Assembly: GCA_965644295.1 (NCBI GenBank) | Contig: CBFFRP010000078.1 | Location: forward strand, 1-64,000 | Length of the DNA: 64,000 bases | Origin: Paraphysomonas bandaiensis | Lineage: Eukaryota > Chrysophyceae | Direction of reading: 5' to 3' | Shown: positions 1 to 10,744 of the stretch, piece after piece | Layout of the letters: every line of letters starts with the position of its first letter | How positions within the stretch are numbered: the first letter of the stretch is position 1 | Program-made: the position numbers and the translations under genes | Notes under the pieces: generated by a model | What the model saw: the letters and a program-made list of their open reading frames with translations, nothing else | Told to the model about the DNA's origin: nothing | The model's database searches: none

Positions 1-1550
1 CCCACAGCCCATCCATCTCATTGGATAGACACTGTATTCCGCATACGGTATACTCGACTACTGTACTACTGTGTCCTACAGGATGTATACCATTCCGTGT
101 ATACCTCTACTGCTGTTGGACACATCACCATGTCCATGTACCTGTCTACCTGTACTGTTGGACACATCACCATGTCCATGTACCTGTCTACCTGTACTGT
201 TGGACACATCACCAGCTCTCTCTCACTGTCCAACACACTCATAACACCACTGCAGTGTCATACACACACACAGTACACTCTACCTCCTCCTAGAAAACCC
301 CCAGACAAACTATCGCCTCTCCCTTACTGGGCGTATTGGTCCACCCACTATTCCTCCTTCCTTCCACAAACTCAATTCCTTCCATCTTATGATGTGTTTT
401 GCTCCAACGATCACTTCTTCCTGGACACCAAATACCCGGTGGAGTTGGAACTACACGCGCTACTCGAGAGAATTCCTGACTTCGTCATCATGCGTCTCCA
501 AAATGTGTTGCAATGTCATTCCAAGGGAATGCAAGGAGTCCACCGTGCCAGGTCCATCAACCATCCCTCCCACGCCCTTCAGGGGAAGGAATTCTCCTCC
601 GATAACAGCGGTGACGGACCTAGCAAATCCACCCACACATTACCCTTATCCACTAAGGATGCCACCACACCGTATGCAACGTTATTTGACTATTTCCCAG
701 TCAAACGGAAGCCACCTACCACCAACCCTACTCAACTGAACACCATGGGAACTCCAGCATTAGCCCCAGACGGCCCATCCTCACTCTCCACTACCACTCC
801 TGACCTCAGGCCGGATGTACTGCCCAAGGATATTGCCACATACCCCCTACACTACACAGAGGGCCGGGGTCACACGCCCTTTCACTCCGATCTGCTGAAC
901 AACTGGGTTAGATATGATGAAACCCAAACCATTGCTGCCTCCCCACAGGGAAACCTTTTAAAAGAAATATACGCACACATGCTATCCCCTGCCTGTTTAG
1001 ACATATGGGAAGGATTCATAGCCAAGGCTTCCAGGACGGACAACTATGATCTCATGATATCATTCACGCTACCAGAGCACAAATTGGACACCACGCACAG
1101 CGCCCTACTAGTTGCCCAGCATCTCGCGAATGGCAACAAACCCTGGGCAGACTCCACTCATGTTGTATCTAGGCATGTGCGGACCCTTTGCCTGACACAT
1201 CTGGAACTAGGTGCACTCAGGACCCTAATTCAGAATGCTGAGCCCCCTCCAAAACCAATGGAGACCCATCCCAAAGGGAGACCCCCAGATCAAAAGCGCC
1301 GGTGAGTCCACGGACACACGATAAAGGCGAATTTCATATCACACAAAAAGAACGGAAGTGGTTGCACCTTGGTGCTTGCGGCGACGCACAAGCAGCTTTC
1401 GTAGCGTTAAATAGTAGGATAAAAGAGTTTGTATTGATTAGTTACGGGTAGTGGTCTAACTAGTATGACTAGCATTCTACTAGCCACTAATTGATGCAAG
1501 GTCTCAACGCCTATTGCTAAATAATCAGACATTCACTACCTATAACTCTA
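1..1550 (+). mobile_element. LINE-P copy A, 5' end outside window
   Basis: An open frame without an ATG runs from about 97 to 1305 and ends with PKGRPPD a few residues before its stop. The same ending is found in five other copies here. After the stop comes the family 3' tail (about 1340-1550), with a GCACC/GGTGC hairpin, then TGCTTG/CAAGCA, then the string TAAATAGTAGGATAA. Positions 1-300 match 31800-32063 on the opposite strand (copy E), so the copy continues left of the window. The encoded protein is rich in Pro, Thr and His and I see no RT in this part, so A and E may be internally deleted or carry the 5' part of the element. The family link is sure; the function of this frame is unknown. 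Confidence 0.75.
113..238 (+). repeat. 42-bp minisatellite in LINE-P copy A
   Basis: The unit starting CTGTTGGACACATCACCATG begins at 113, 155 and 197, exactly 42 bp apart; the third unit is cut short. Because 42 is divisible by three, the open frame is kept. The inverted copy near 31900 has one unit fewer, so the array length varies between copies. Confidence 0.85.
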
Positions 1551-1780
1551 CCTACAGTGTTTTATTTCTAATGCATTGATCATATACTCGCACTATTTAG
1601 AAGTAAAATACTTTTCTCCATACTACCAACTACATTATACGCATAGTACTAGATATACTGTATTACTTCAGAAGCTCAATTGCGAAATGACAACCGCTAT
1701 TGCCTTATTCACGGTGTAATATTTATTTGGGCTTGTGGTTAATTATTGAAGAGCGTGTAGGCAATAGAAGACACATCTAT

Positions 1781-2601
1781 CTAATAGCTGCGAACTCCGT
1801 CCTTTGGTTCATGGATGGTGATCACATCGGCCAGAGAACTCTTAGGGCCAACAATTCCCTTAGGATCGTGCGGAAGCATAACTGAAACCTTGACACCGAG
1901 GACACCTTGTCTCATGAGAACATGTCGGACAGCAGTGTCAACATACTCCCTACAGACAAAAAATTGGAAACAAAAAAATAATTGTATAGTACTCACTCGA
2001 AAGCGTGACCAGTCTTGATCATATAACCATCAGCGAACTTCTGAGACTTGGCACGCTGTCCACGAAGCTTACCAGACACAGTAACCTCAGCCCCTTTGGC
2101 ACCAGACTCCATAATGAAGCGGAGTACACCATAACAGGCACGACGCACAGCAAGGTTGCCAAGTAGCTTGTATTTAAGAGACTCTGCCTGAGTCTGGGCG
2201 CAGAGACCACGGTTGGCGACACGCTCAGCAAATAGATCAACACCTCCCTCCTTGAAGTTAAATCTGTGCACACAAGCCACGTGAATATAAGACGCATACT
2301 TGAACGAATGCAGGACCTTTTCTGAACAACAGATGTCAACTCACGGATTCTCTGTCCCTTCTCGCCCAGAACATCCTGAGTACGGGTAGCTTTGATAATA
2401 ATTTCCGTACGAAGGGGTGTCACACGAACTTCCACTCCGGCATAGCCATCCTCGGCCAATTCACGAGAGAAAAGCTTTGAATAAAATAAAATAAACTTCA
2501 GGCAGTATAAATATAAATAAATCCACCTCGTTGATTTCGGCGTAGAAAACACCGTCTGCCACAAACTTTCTCTTCTTGCTAATAAGTGCTGCCTTTGCCA
2601 T
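1781..2601 (-). CDS. RPS3: 40S ribosomal protein S3 (uS3)
   Basis: Four exons on the minus strand: 2527-2601, 2317-2474, 1997-2263 and 1781-1949. The introns are 52, 53 and 47 nt, all GT-AG. The spliced length is 669 nt, or 222 residues, slightly shorter than human RPS3 (243). The protein starts [19 protein letters not shown] and keeps the eukaryotic uS3 blocks in order: [17 protein letters not shown], the KH-domain stretch [67 protein letters not shown] and [18 protein letters not shown]. uS3 sits at the mRNA entry channel of the small ribosomal subunit. The start codon matches the start of the conserved protein. The C-terminus is short (EPKDGVRSY). The gene is head-to-head with the derlin gene. 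Confidence 0.96.
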
Positions 2602-3105
2602 TTCCACAAGTCCAAGTTGTATATATATGTAATGGAAGGGGATAAACACTGTGATAGGTAGAGAGATGTAGGCACAATTGCCTACGTGATCATCATCCAT
2701 CTAAAACCACACCTCACATTGCTCTTGTCGACCTTGAAGGGGCAAAAAAAGTAAAAAACTGAAAATACTGGGTGGGGATCTTTTGTACAAGAATTGAATG
2801 AATGATGACAAAAACGGGGCCATTTTTTTTTGTGGGGGCAAATCCATATCGGCATCCTTCGTACATTTTTGTTCATAGATGCCTCTTATATTGAGTCAAC
2901 AATTATCTGTATTTCAGCCGTAGTTGTATTGCAGCAATATAAAGAATATTTACTTCGTTATATTTCCGAAAACTAAGATGCTGACTGCCGATACGTCGTC
3001 GGATTGGAGGCCTTCCTCAATGCTGTCAACAAATGTAGGAACATCTTTGTATATATTTACTCATTTCGATGCCACACCCATATGCGTAATAGTCGTGTAT
3101 AGTAT
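2602..3105. promoter_or_regulatory. shared upstream region of RPS3 and derlin
   Basis: About 500 bp lie between the divergent start codons of RPS3 and the derlin. The stretch holds T-rich and G-rich runs near 2826-2838 and no convincing gene. I cannot name a specific promoter element. Confidence 0.4.
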
Positions 3106-4104
3106 ATGTGCAGCCCCCTGGCGTGGTTATTGTTTTTTCTGCTGCATGTTCACATGTATGGTTTCCATGTTGACGGGTTGATTATCACAAGACCCCGATT
3201 CCTGAGCTCGTGCCTCTCTCCCCCGTCCCGCCACTCATATACTAGGGAGAATACTAGAAATAATAGGCTTACAGGTACCTGGAGGGTTCGGGGGGGAGCA
3301 GGGGCACGCAAGGACTTCTCACTTGCCGATAGTGTGGATATTTTAGAGACTAACAGTGAAGAGCGCAGTGACAGTGATGACGAAAGTAACAATGAACTTG
3401 GAAACAACGAATTTAATGCGTTGTCGCAGTCGAATGTCGCAATAGCAACAGTTAAGGGAGTATGGCAGAAAACTCCCCCTCTTACGAGAGCATATATAGC
3501 TGCCTCTAGCACTCTAACTATCTTGTCATGGCTTTTCAATAGTAATCGATGGCCTTCGTTTCTTAGCTTGGATTGGAATTCAATTATCTTACGATTACAA
3601 TTATGGAGGCCTGTTACATCTTTCTTGTATTTCGGCCCTTTTGGTTTGAGTTATGCGCTAACACTTCAGTTTGTGTGGCAGTATATGGCCCAAATTGAAC
3701 GTTTTTACTACGACCAGCCAGAGCGTTATCTCGTTCTTCTATCATTTGGTGCTAGTTCGTTGTTAGCCGCCTATTCTGTTCTTGGAATCAGCACTCAGTT
3801 TCTGGGACACAACCTCTCCACCTACCTGGTATACATTTGGGCACGTCTGTTTGAAGGCGTCAGTGTTAATATGATGGGGTTGACAACTCTTCCAGCAGAA
3901 ATGTTACCCTGGTTCTTTTGCGCGCAGACAATGCTAATTGATGGTGTTCTACCAGTTGCAGATCTCCTGGGGATTGCTGCGGGACACCTCTATCTCTATG
4001 GCGAAAATAACAAGATGTTGGAACCGCCACAGTTTCTAAAGGATGTCATGTCGAGTCCTCCTATGAAAAAGTTGTATAGGCCATTTAAACATTTTGTCGA
4101 GTAA
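3106..4104 (+). CDS. Derlin (Der1 family) with N-terminal extension
   Basis: One exon, 332 residues. The Der1-like core covers about residues 115-330: WRPVTSFLYFGPFG (167-180), a long hydrophobic stretch, then FLGHNLSTYLVYIWAR, SVNMMGLTTL, LPWFFCAQTML and DLLGIAAGHLYLY. The last block carries the derlin GxxxG (GIAAG). Derlins are rhomboid-like, protease-dead membrane proteins that pass misfolded proteins out of the ER. Most ER derlins start close to the first membrane segment. This one has about 115 extra residues: a hydrophobic signal-peptide-like start (residues 1-19), a phenylalanine at position 20, a basic, Ser/Arg-rich stretch (28-69), then an acidic linker. That layout resembles a bipartite plastid-targeting pre-sequence and would fit a symbiont-type Der1. 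An ER derlin with a divergent N-terminus remains possible. Family call sure; location inferred. Confidence 0.92.
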   Translation: MCSPLAWLLFFLLHVHMYGFHVDGLIITRPRFLSSCLSPPSRHSYTRENTRNNRLTGTWRVRGGAGARKDFSLADSVDILETNSEERSDSDDESNNELGNNEFNALSQSNVAIATVKGVWQKTPPLTRAYIAASSTLTILSWLFNSNRWPSFLSLDWNSIILRLQLWRPVTSFLYFGPFGLSYALTLQFVWQYMAQIERFYYDQPERYLVLLSFGASSLLAAYSVLGISTQFLGHNLSTYLVYIWARLFEGVSVNMMGLTTLPAEMLPWFFCAQTMLIDGVLPVADLLGIAAGHLYLYGENNKMLEPPQFLKDVMSSPPMKKLYRPFKHFVE

Positions 4105-4139
4105 TAAATACAATGACCATGTATTTATATTATTGGAGT

Positions 4140-5560
4140 GTATATCTAGTATACTACCACTATATTGAGGAGCAACTATTATTGAAAGTCTTATTATTAG
4201 CAGTAGGAGTCAAGAACTGGCACAAGATAAGTAGTTAGATGAAGACTAGTCAAGCTAGATCGACTTCTACCTGTAACTAACTACCACAAATTCTCATATT
4301 CTACTATTTAACGCTACAGAAGCTGCTTGTGTGTCGCCGCAAGCACCAAGGTTGACCACTTCCGTTGTTGCATGTGAGGGACAAGCTCTCTATGGCGTAA
4401 GTTCTTGAGGTACAGAAGGAATTAGTCAGGGGGGCGCCCGGCACCGCAGGACTTTGTGGAAGAGACACTGTATCAGTGAGTCAAGCGTTCCTAACCGGAG
4501 ATACATGGGGGTAGATTGGAGCTCCGAGTTTTTGAATGGCTCCAGCCCCGAGTTGGGCCTGCTGGGGCAGAGGAGTAGCTGACGGAGTCGGCATCGTGGC
4601 GTCTCCGCTGAGGCGGGGGTAGTGGAAGAGGAAGGCAACCTGAGGGGCGTGTTAGGTCTCCGCTTTACACGTAATAAGCGCAGTACCCGCGGCTTCCGCT
4701 GGGTGTTACTGCATTTAAATCGTGTGTTGGCGCATGTGTGACGCGGTCTGGGGGAAACCCGCGGACTCCACCATGCTTTGCTTCGTGTGTTGCCACGTCG
4801 CTGGCGCGGTTTAGGGGGGAGTCGATGTGGCCCCATAGGTTAGACAGCATGACGACAACTGCGATCCTGGAGCATTTGTTTGGCTGCAGCGTTGAGCGGT
4901 TGAAGAAGGGTAATAACTGCTTTATCGAGGGCACGTAGTCGACGCGAATTTAGGGTGCAGTTGTATCGCGTTCCAAAAAAGCTTTCCATTAGAGCCTCGG
5001 TGTTAGTTCCTGTCCAGAATTGTACAACTTGCGGAAGTGAGATACTCCAGGCTCTTCTGGAGAGTTTCTTGAGAATATGGTACTCCAAGGTGGTAGGATC
5101 AGGTCTCTTTGGATTTTTCGAAGACACTCCTCTTGTGTCTCTGAAAGGCGGATACTCTTATCTGAGAGATGGAGGCGTGTGGAATATCAAGACACATACG
5201 TTTGAGAGAGTCACAAGTGGAAAGCCACAGTCAGCGCATCCGGCTATGTTCAGGCCAAGTACAAATTTTGTTTTAGCCCTATTCCTACCATTGCTGTAGG
5301 ATTTGTCCCATGTAAGGGCTGTATTGAGTATATGCGTTTGTCGTAGTTGACCTTGAATCTACGCAACCTTCCGGGGCCAGTTTATGCGGAAGAAAGGCAC
5401 CGCTATCTTTCCAGTATTATACAGGTGCACGATCCAGATTATGACCGTAGAGTTGTTGGTCAGTGTAATTCTCTAAAGTCCATTGATCGCGAAGAGATTG
5501 GATATCAGTGATCATAGGAGGGTGAGTGATCATACGACCGGCGAATTCCGGACTGACGCC
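4140..5560 (-). mobile_element. LINE-P copy B, degenerate 3' part
   Basis: On the minus strand, fragments in shifting frames match copies G and I: YWKDSGAFLPHKL near 5390-5430, LTWDKSYSNGRNRAK near 5290, and a C-terminal block (4840-5127) with PQVVQFWTG and AVITLLQPLNAAAKQM. The end of the protein (LRLGTLDSLIQ) lies near 4450-4510. The family 3' tail follows at about 4190-4370 with the CGCCGCAAGCACCAAGG core seen in reverse. Several frameshifts show it is dead. The LINE assignment rests on copies F and G, which keep RT and RNase H motifs. Confidence 0.75.
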
Positions 5561-7239
5561 AGCAGTGCCATATTCCGAACGTAAGTATACGTTCCATTAC
5601 TCTGGCATCATCAATTTCACAGAAAAAGTGTAATTGTAAAGGCACAGCATATGATCAACCTCCAACCATTCACGCCCTTCAACCGTGTCTGCTATAATGT
5701 AAATTCCTTTGTCTTCATAATAATAATATATTATATATATATATACATATATATATAATATTATGTCCATTGTCAGAGTTTATTTTTTATCAGTCATGCG
5801 ACTCTCTGCAGTTGGTGTGAGCGACCCCAATTAATATTCCTCTTGGTGCACGTTTTGGATGTCCGAGTGCGCGTCGTCGTGTGGAGAGGGCTTCCCCAGT
5901 TCTCATGCACACAGCCTTGCTATCTGTATGTGAGTGCTGTGACATAGTTCATACGCAAACGGATCAATAATATGCTAGAGGTATGTCTTGCAAGGAGCAA
6001 CATTAGTTAATTCAAGTAGGGTGTTGTAGGTTTACAGTTCACTGCAGAGGGAATGGAAATATTTTAGGGTATTGGCCACATTTTTTGTAGTAGTGAATGT
6101 AGCAATAATATTGAAATCTGATTATTATAAGAAGCGCAAGCTTGTGCGTTGCCGTGAGATCAACCTAACAACTCGCGCCACACTAATAAAAGCATATAAC
6201 ACATCAGTTACTATTATTGCATGTACTGACAAAAGTGCTCAACTATACAACACGACTTACTTATAACTACTACACATGATGGGCAACCGACGAGTTGCAT
6301 GTGTAAGCCGAATTATACGCTCCTGTCCAGTCTACTTGTAAATGTATGGGTGAATTAGACCTCTCATTTTCAGTAGTGTGTTAGAGTTGCAAAAGCCAAT
6401 TATTATTGCAATGAAGGCAATTATTATTGCTCGTGCTGTTGATGTTAATTGCAATATAATTGCCACAAAGAGGGTTGCAATTATATTGCAATTAACTGTC
6501 AAAATTAAAATGACGACGTTATTATTTACGCCTCAACCGAACACTGCAGCTGTAGGCGGAATGAGAACGAGAGAACCGTGGATACTATATGATACAGGGA
6601 TAGAGGGAAAAATATACTGCAATATACTGTTGTTAGATATAGCGTTCAGTAAGTAAATACATCCGCAGTTTTTTCAGCTATATATAGCCAACTTCAGCTT
6701 CTCGCCATCATCCTCTCTGTATTGTTACAATAATCACTGTCTGAACTGAGATTTTTATATACATCGACTTATATTTTTTACTCTGCAATTAAGAAGCTTT
6801 CTGTATATATATATATGACTATCATAAAATTGATTGCAATATATAATATTGTGAGCTACTTATTAACAGAAACAATATTGATGGAATATTTGACCAGTCC
6901 ACCAATCAATATATTATTTAACAATATTATAATATATTGTTCTCTATATCCCTGCTATATGATAAAAACACGGCATAATATACATCATCCATCAAGAATG
7001 GCATGTTCACTCTCAACTATACATCCAACACCCGTCTCTTAGCTATTTGCGAAGTGTTTTGGCCGACGAACTAGGACTTCGACTGTATATGAACCCACTA
7101 CATATATATTCTCTGGAGAGCCAAAGTGCACATTTTCAATATATATGTATCCTGTATATGCGGCAGATCTTTAGGGCCCTCTTCAAGGTGGTGTTCACAG
7201 TAGCAGCAGGTAGTCTGGAGGGGAGAGTAGAGTAGCTCT
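5561..7239. other. A/T-rich intergenic DNA with MITE-like debris
   Basis: No gene is supported. Near 5720-5765 there is an alternating AT stretch. Around 6380-6500 the words CAATTATTATTGC and GCAATTATATTGCAATT recur. Around 6830-7000 the word CAATATATTG recurs, and 6850-6950 is an inverted relative of 12960-13070 and of DNA just past 13268. Confidence 0.5.
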
Positions 7240-8050
7240 AGCGCCGGGTCCTCCCATGGTCACGAAGAAGCGGTCTCACTGGTGCAATTTTGCACGCTGA
7301 CGCATGAAACAAGTGTCTGCCAAAATCTGTTACAAATTCAAGCTGACTCCAATTACGTACGTGCACTCGTCCAGCACATGCATCCACCTTGCACTCTTCT
7401 CCGCTCTCGGATAAAAACCTACTAAAAAGTAAGAAATAACATGACAGCACACACAAATGATCTACACTGCTTGTTGGAGAACAGTGCCAGAGAGAGCCTT
7501 GATATAATCTCAATGACCTGGGTCATGAGAAACTAAGACTAGGCAGGTCTAATCACATCATTGTCATTGACATGCATCCATGAGGAAAGTTTGACGCATT
7601 ACTTCGTCGGTCATTGGCCACACAGATACCGAATAAACACATACTCAGCATCAATCACTCAAAAAAGCAAACGCAGTGAGAGCAAGCAGAAAGTTGATAT
7701 GCCTGACATCTGCTGACTTCAGGTTTTTTGAGTTCTTAAGGTGGATATCCCGGATGATGCTTAACTTCAGCAAGCAGCGCAGTACCCCGGCTACCCTTGA
7801 GGTGGGCCCTGTCCCGGATGCCTGTTTATTCGTCAGGGCCCAAAGACGTCTACACAAGTGACACTTATTAGTGACACTGTTCCTTCTTGTACCACACACA
7901 AGCATCAGGCTATGAGTGGGCAGAACAATATCTGCTGACTATATAATATGCGGCTCACGTCAGTTTCCCGGAGAAATTTCTCCGGTACTTATCCCCCAGA
8001 ACACCACACACGAAAAGGTGTGAGTCCGACTTTGTTGAGGGTGAATGTAG
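7240..8050 (-). mobile_element. LINE-P 5' untranslated 'head' (copy C)
   Basis: Read on the minus strand, 8050 to about 7480 matches 62081-62700 over its whole length and 60890-61134 over its first part. Shared blocks include GACTCACACC, GTCAGCAGATATTGTTCTGC and CCTGACGAATAAACAG. The stretch then continues into DNA that matches the start of copy D (ATCCGAGAGCGGAGAAGAG at about 7395-7415 on minus and about 14655-14675 on plus). I infer it is the 5' leader of the LINE. It is noncoding as far as I can see. Confidence 0.6.
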
Positions 8051-8074
8051 CAATATAGGCGTGTAAGAGACAGA

Positions 8075-8195
8075 ACTAATAAACTGAAACTAGGAACTAC
8101 TGCTTTACTCTGATATCCTTCTATTCAGCGCTACGAAAAAGCTTCTTGTGCATCATCGCAAGCACCAAGGTGCAACCACTACGACTTCAGGAATT
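8075..8195 (-). mobile_element. LINE-P 3' tail (copy C)
   Basis: The minus strand carries a diverged copy of the family tail, including the GCACC/GGTGC hairpin and CGATGATGCACAAGAAGC in place of the usual CGGCGACGCACAAGCAGC. It lies directly upstream of the head at 7240-8050, so the tail of one insertion abuts the head of another. Confidence 0.65.
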
Positions 8196-9329
8196 GCCAT
8201 TACAGAAGAAGCGATCAAAGAGAGATTAGGGTGTGTTTTAGTGGGTATGAATCCCACATAACTGTTTTACAGCGAAGCGTGATGTTGTACACACTATCTA
8301 TAAGGAGATTTCACATCGTTTCAACCTATATCTAATAATAGTGTTGCAATATATCTAATAATAGTGTTCCCTAGCCCTGATCTGCAGTAGTATGTCTTCT
8401 TGACAGAAGAGGATATTTCATGTTCTTCTTGACACAATTAATGAGTGAAACTTCACTGCATTAACAACTATTGCACTACTCATGTGAATGATATAAAAAA
8501 ACGGTCACCAATAAATCGGGATTTGGCTTCCCGCCACTGGCCCACCTCTACTTCATTTGAAATACTCCTCTTCTCCCCTGTAATCGTTTCTTCGTGAATC
8601 GTAAACAGCTTTGAAGATAACGTTATCGGCGACCATGTCTTTGGATGAGACATGAAGTAAACATTTTGCAAACGTGAGAATTTTACGATATTTTGGGAAA
8701 AACTAGGAGAATTTACCATAAATTATCTAAGTAAAAATGTTTAAAAAGTTTTGTTCTGTTTGTAATATTTAACACTGCAGAGAGAAAACAAAATATATTA
8801 TTTATTAACATTTAGGTCTTATTATTATAGGGTGCACTTTTTCTCCTACCAGCAAACACTTTAACTGCCCTTATACAATCCATGTCCCAATTTCAATAAT
8901 TGACAATTAATTGATACTCAGCCCTGACTACCACTGTCAACCCATTGATTATCATGATGAGCAAAATAAGTGTAGCTGCCAGCAGTCACTGCCCTACTCG
9001 TAGCTACTTTTTTTCTAACCACTTGTGATTTAAATACACAATCATCAATATATGTTACATCATATATTTACTGTAGGAACAACACACAACAAGTCCATGA
9101 ATATTTCTCACTTTCTCACCCACTTCGAACTGCATTTCATACTCCCCATTAATAGCAATCACACCACCAATACACGTAATACACTACTTTCTCTCGGTAC
9201 AACATGAGGTTCTTGCATACACTCGGCTCAACGAGAGAACACACGTAGTATAACTGTACAACATACCCATCACACACCCCGTACAGTCATAAATATACAT
9301 TGTATTAACCTGGCTATTGGAAACTTACC
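8196..9329. other. intergenic DNA with a hAT-like terminus
   Basis: No gene is recognised. The stretch at about 8888-8945 (minus) reads CAGGGCTGAGTATCAATTAA followed by CAATTATTGAAATTGGGAC. It matches 12446-12492 on plus, so it looks like one end of a small CAGGG-ended element. Simple A/T-rich sequence fills the rest. Confidence 0.4.
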
Positions 9330-9711
9330 ATTTAAGTGCTCACGTACCCAGTGATGCTTAATTCGTATATGCTCAGATCGTTTAGGGTAAACTAGATTTT
9401 CCGAAAGGTCTTTGGCGCTCTTGCTGTCTATGAAGAATGAAGTTGGCTTCGTTAGCGATAGTCCTAGTTTGCGTAGAACCCCCCGGAATCACACCAATCC
9501 TTGCATGGCTGCATGCCATATATTCGGACTCCATGCTGGAAGTAGCAACCGTAGATTGTAATTGCGACTACCATGCAATTGCTCCAGCACATAAGAATTC
9601 AATATATCCCGAGTGGAACGTCTCGTTAGTGTGTCGCCTGCCCAGTCCGCATCGCTGAACACATGTAAATTGAACTTCTTACCACTGACTTTGATTCCTT
9701 TACTCGTCTGT
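9330..9711 (-). pseudogene. Ty1/copia RNase H remnant
   Basis: The minus strand encodes, across frame breaks, the copia RNase H landmarks: FSDADWAGDTLTRRST at about 9610-9660, STVATSSMESEYMA at about 9505-9550, and DSKSAKDLSENLVYPKRSEH then RIKHHWVREHL down to 9345. These correspond to the D, E and D positions of the Ty1/copia RNase H. It is a different and much older lineage than the intact element at 21009-25995. No LTRs are visible. Confidence 0.7.
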
Positions 9712-10744
9712 AAACATGTGCAGTGTCAAAGCAGGTTTATAGGAACAATGACTAGGTATGATAGTGCCTCTCTACTATCTTCTATTTTATATGCTCTATT
9801 CTATGTGTCTACCGGTCATGAGTATATGCGTCCACACATGCCTACTGCCTCTCCTTCACCCATACATATATGTATATGTTGCGACCTTGCTACCTAATAT
9901 ATATATATGTTGTATGTGTGTGGTACCTTTGAGTTTGTCATCATACTTTGTGGGATCCTCGTACTGCAGATACACAGGGATTACACTATACACTATACTA
10001 CAATAAATAAGCAGTAGGCAGTGGAAAGAGTGCATAGATAGGGATGGCATAGAAAATACCAGCAACCGTATATATAAAATACATTTTCTAACGTAATTTA
10101 CACAATTTACATAGTTTCGACCGTTTACTGCTCTGACTGACCTTAGTAAGTGCAGTACCAGACACCCTTGTGGCAAACGTAGAGGAGTATGAAGCCACCA
10201 ATGAGAGGTAGGGCACATTAGACTGCCTAATATCGACACTTAAAGAGTTCTTAGGTGTTGTCATCGCGCCTTATGGTGGCCACTGGAACATATTTGTTAT
10301 TTCATGACGTTAGCTTATTCACTGGGAATACTGACCTGATTACAGACGTCACATACTGTCAGCAAGGCACACAGTAATAATAAGAGTCCTTGACAAGAAT
10401 ATATGCGTGCAGTACTTTTATGCATAGCTCCCCCTCCTACATACAGCAGTACACTCCCATACAAAAAAACAGAATTTCGTTTTTCTGGTAGGAAATTATA
10501 ATAAAAACGTGGTGTTTTGAACAGTTTTCACGTTTAGACAGTTGAAGTTGTGATGAAATTTTCACCACACTCCAGTGCCTACAGAGGTCTGCTGAAGCTA
10601 TATATACAGTCAGTATTCAGTATATATATATATTTTGTACGACACAGATAACAGTCGGTTGTTGTATTCTACACAGTATTCCAGATAGTCGTGTTAGTCT
10701 CTCATGGCACTTTCCTCTCTACACCTAACTTAGCACGAGGAAAT
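9712..10744. other. intergenic, upstream of the MFS gene
   Basis: No gene is supported. TATA-rich tracts lie at about 9895-9910 and 10600-10635. The latter, about 115-150 bp upstream of the transporter start codon, could serve its promoter, but this is a guess from position alone. Confidence 0.3.

Noticed and set aside
2682-2876. Short open frame upstream of RPS3 on minus
   Set aside because: Low complexity, no conserved pattern, and located in the intergenic region of a divergent gene pair.
5720-5765. AT-rich palindrome as a possible origin or cruciform
   Set aside because: Alternating TA runs are frequent in this A/T-rich DNA, and nothing else nearby supports an origin.
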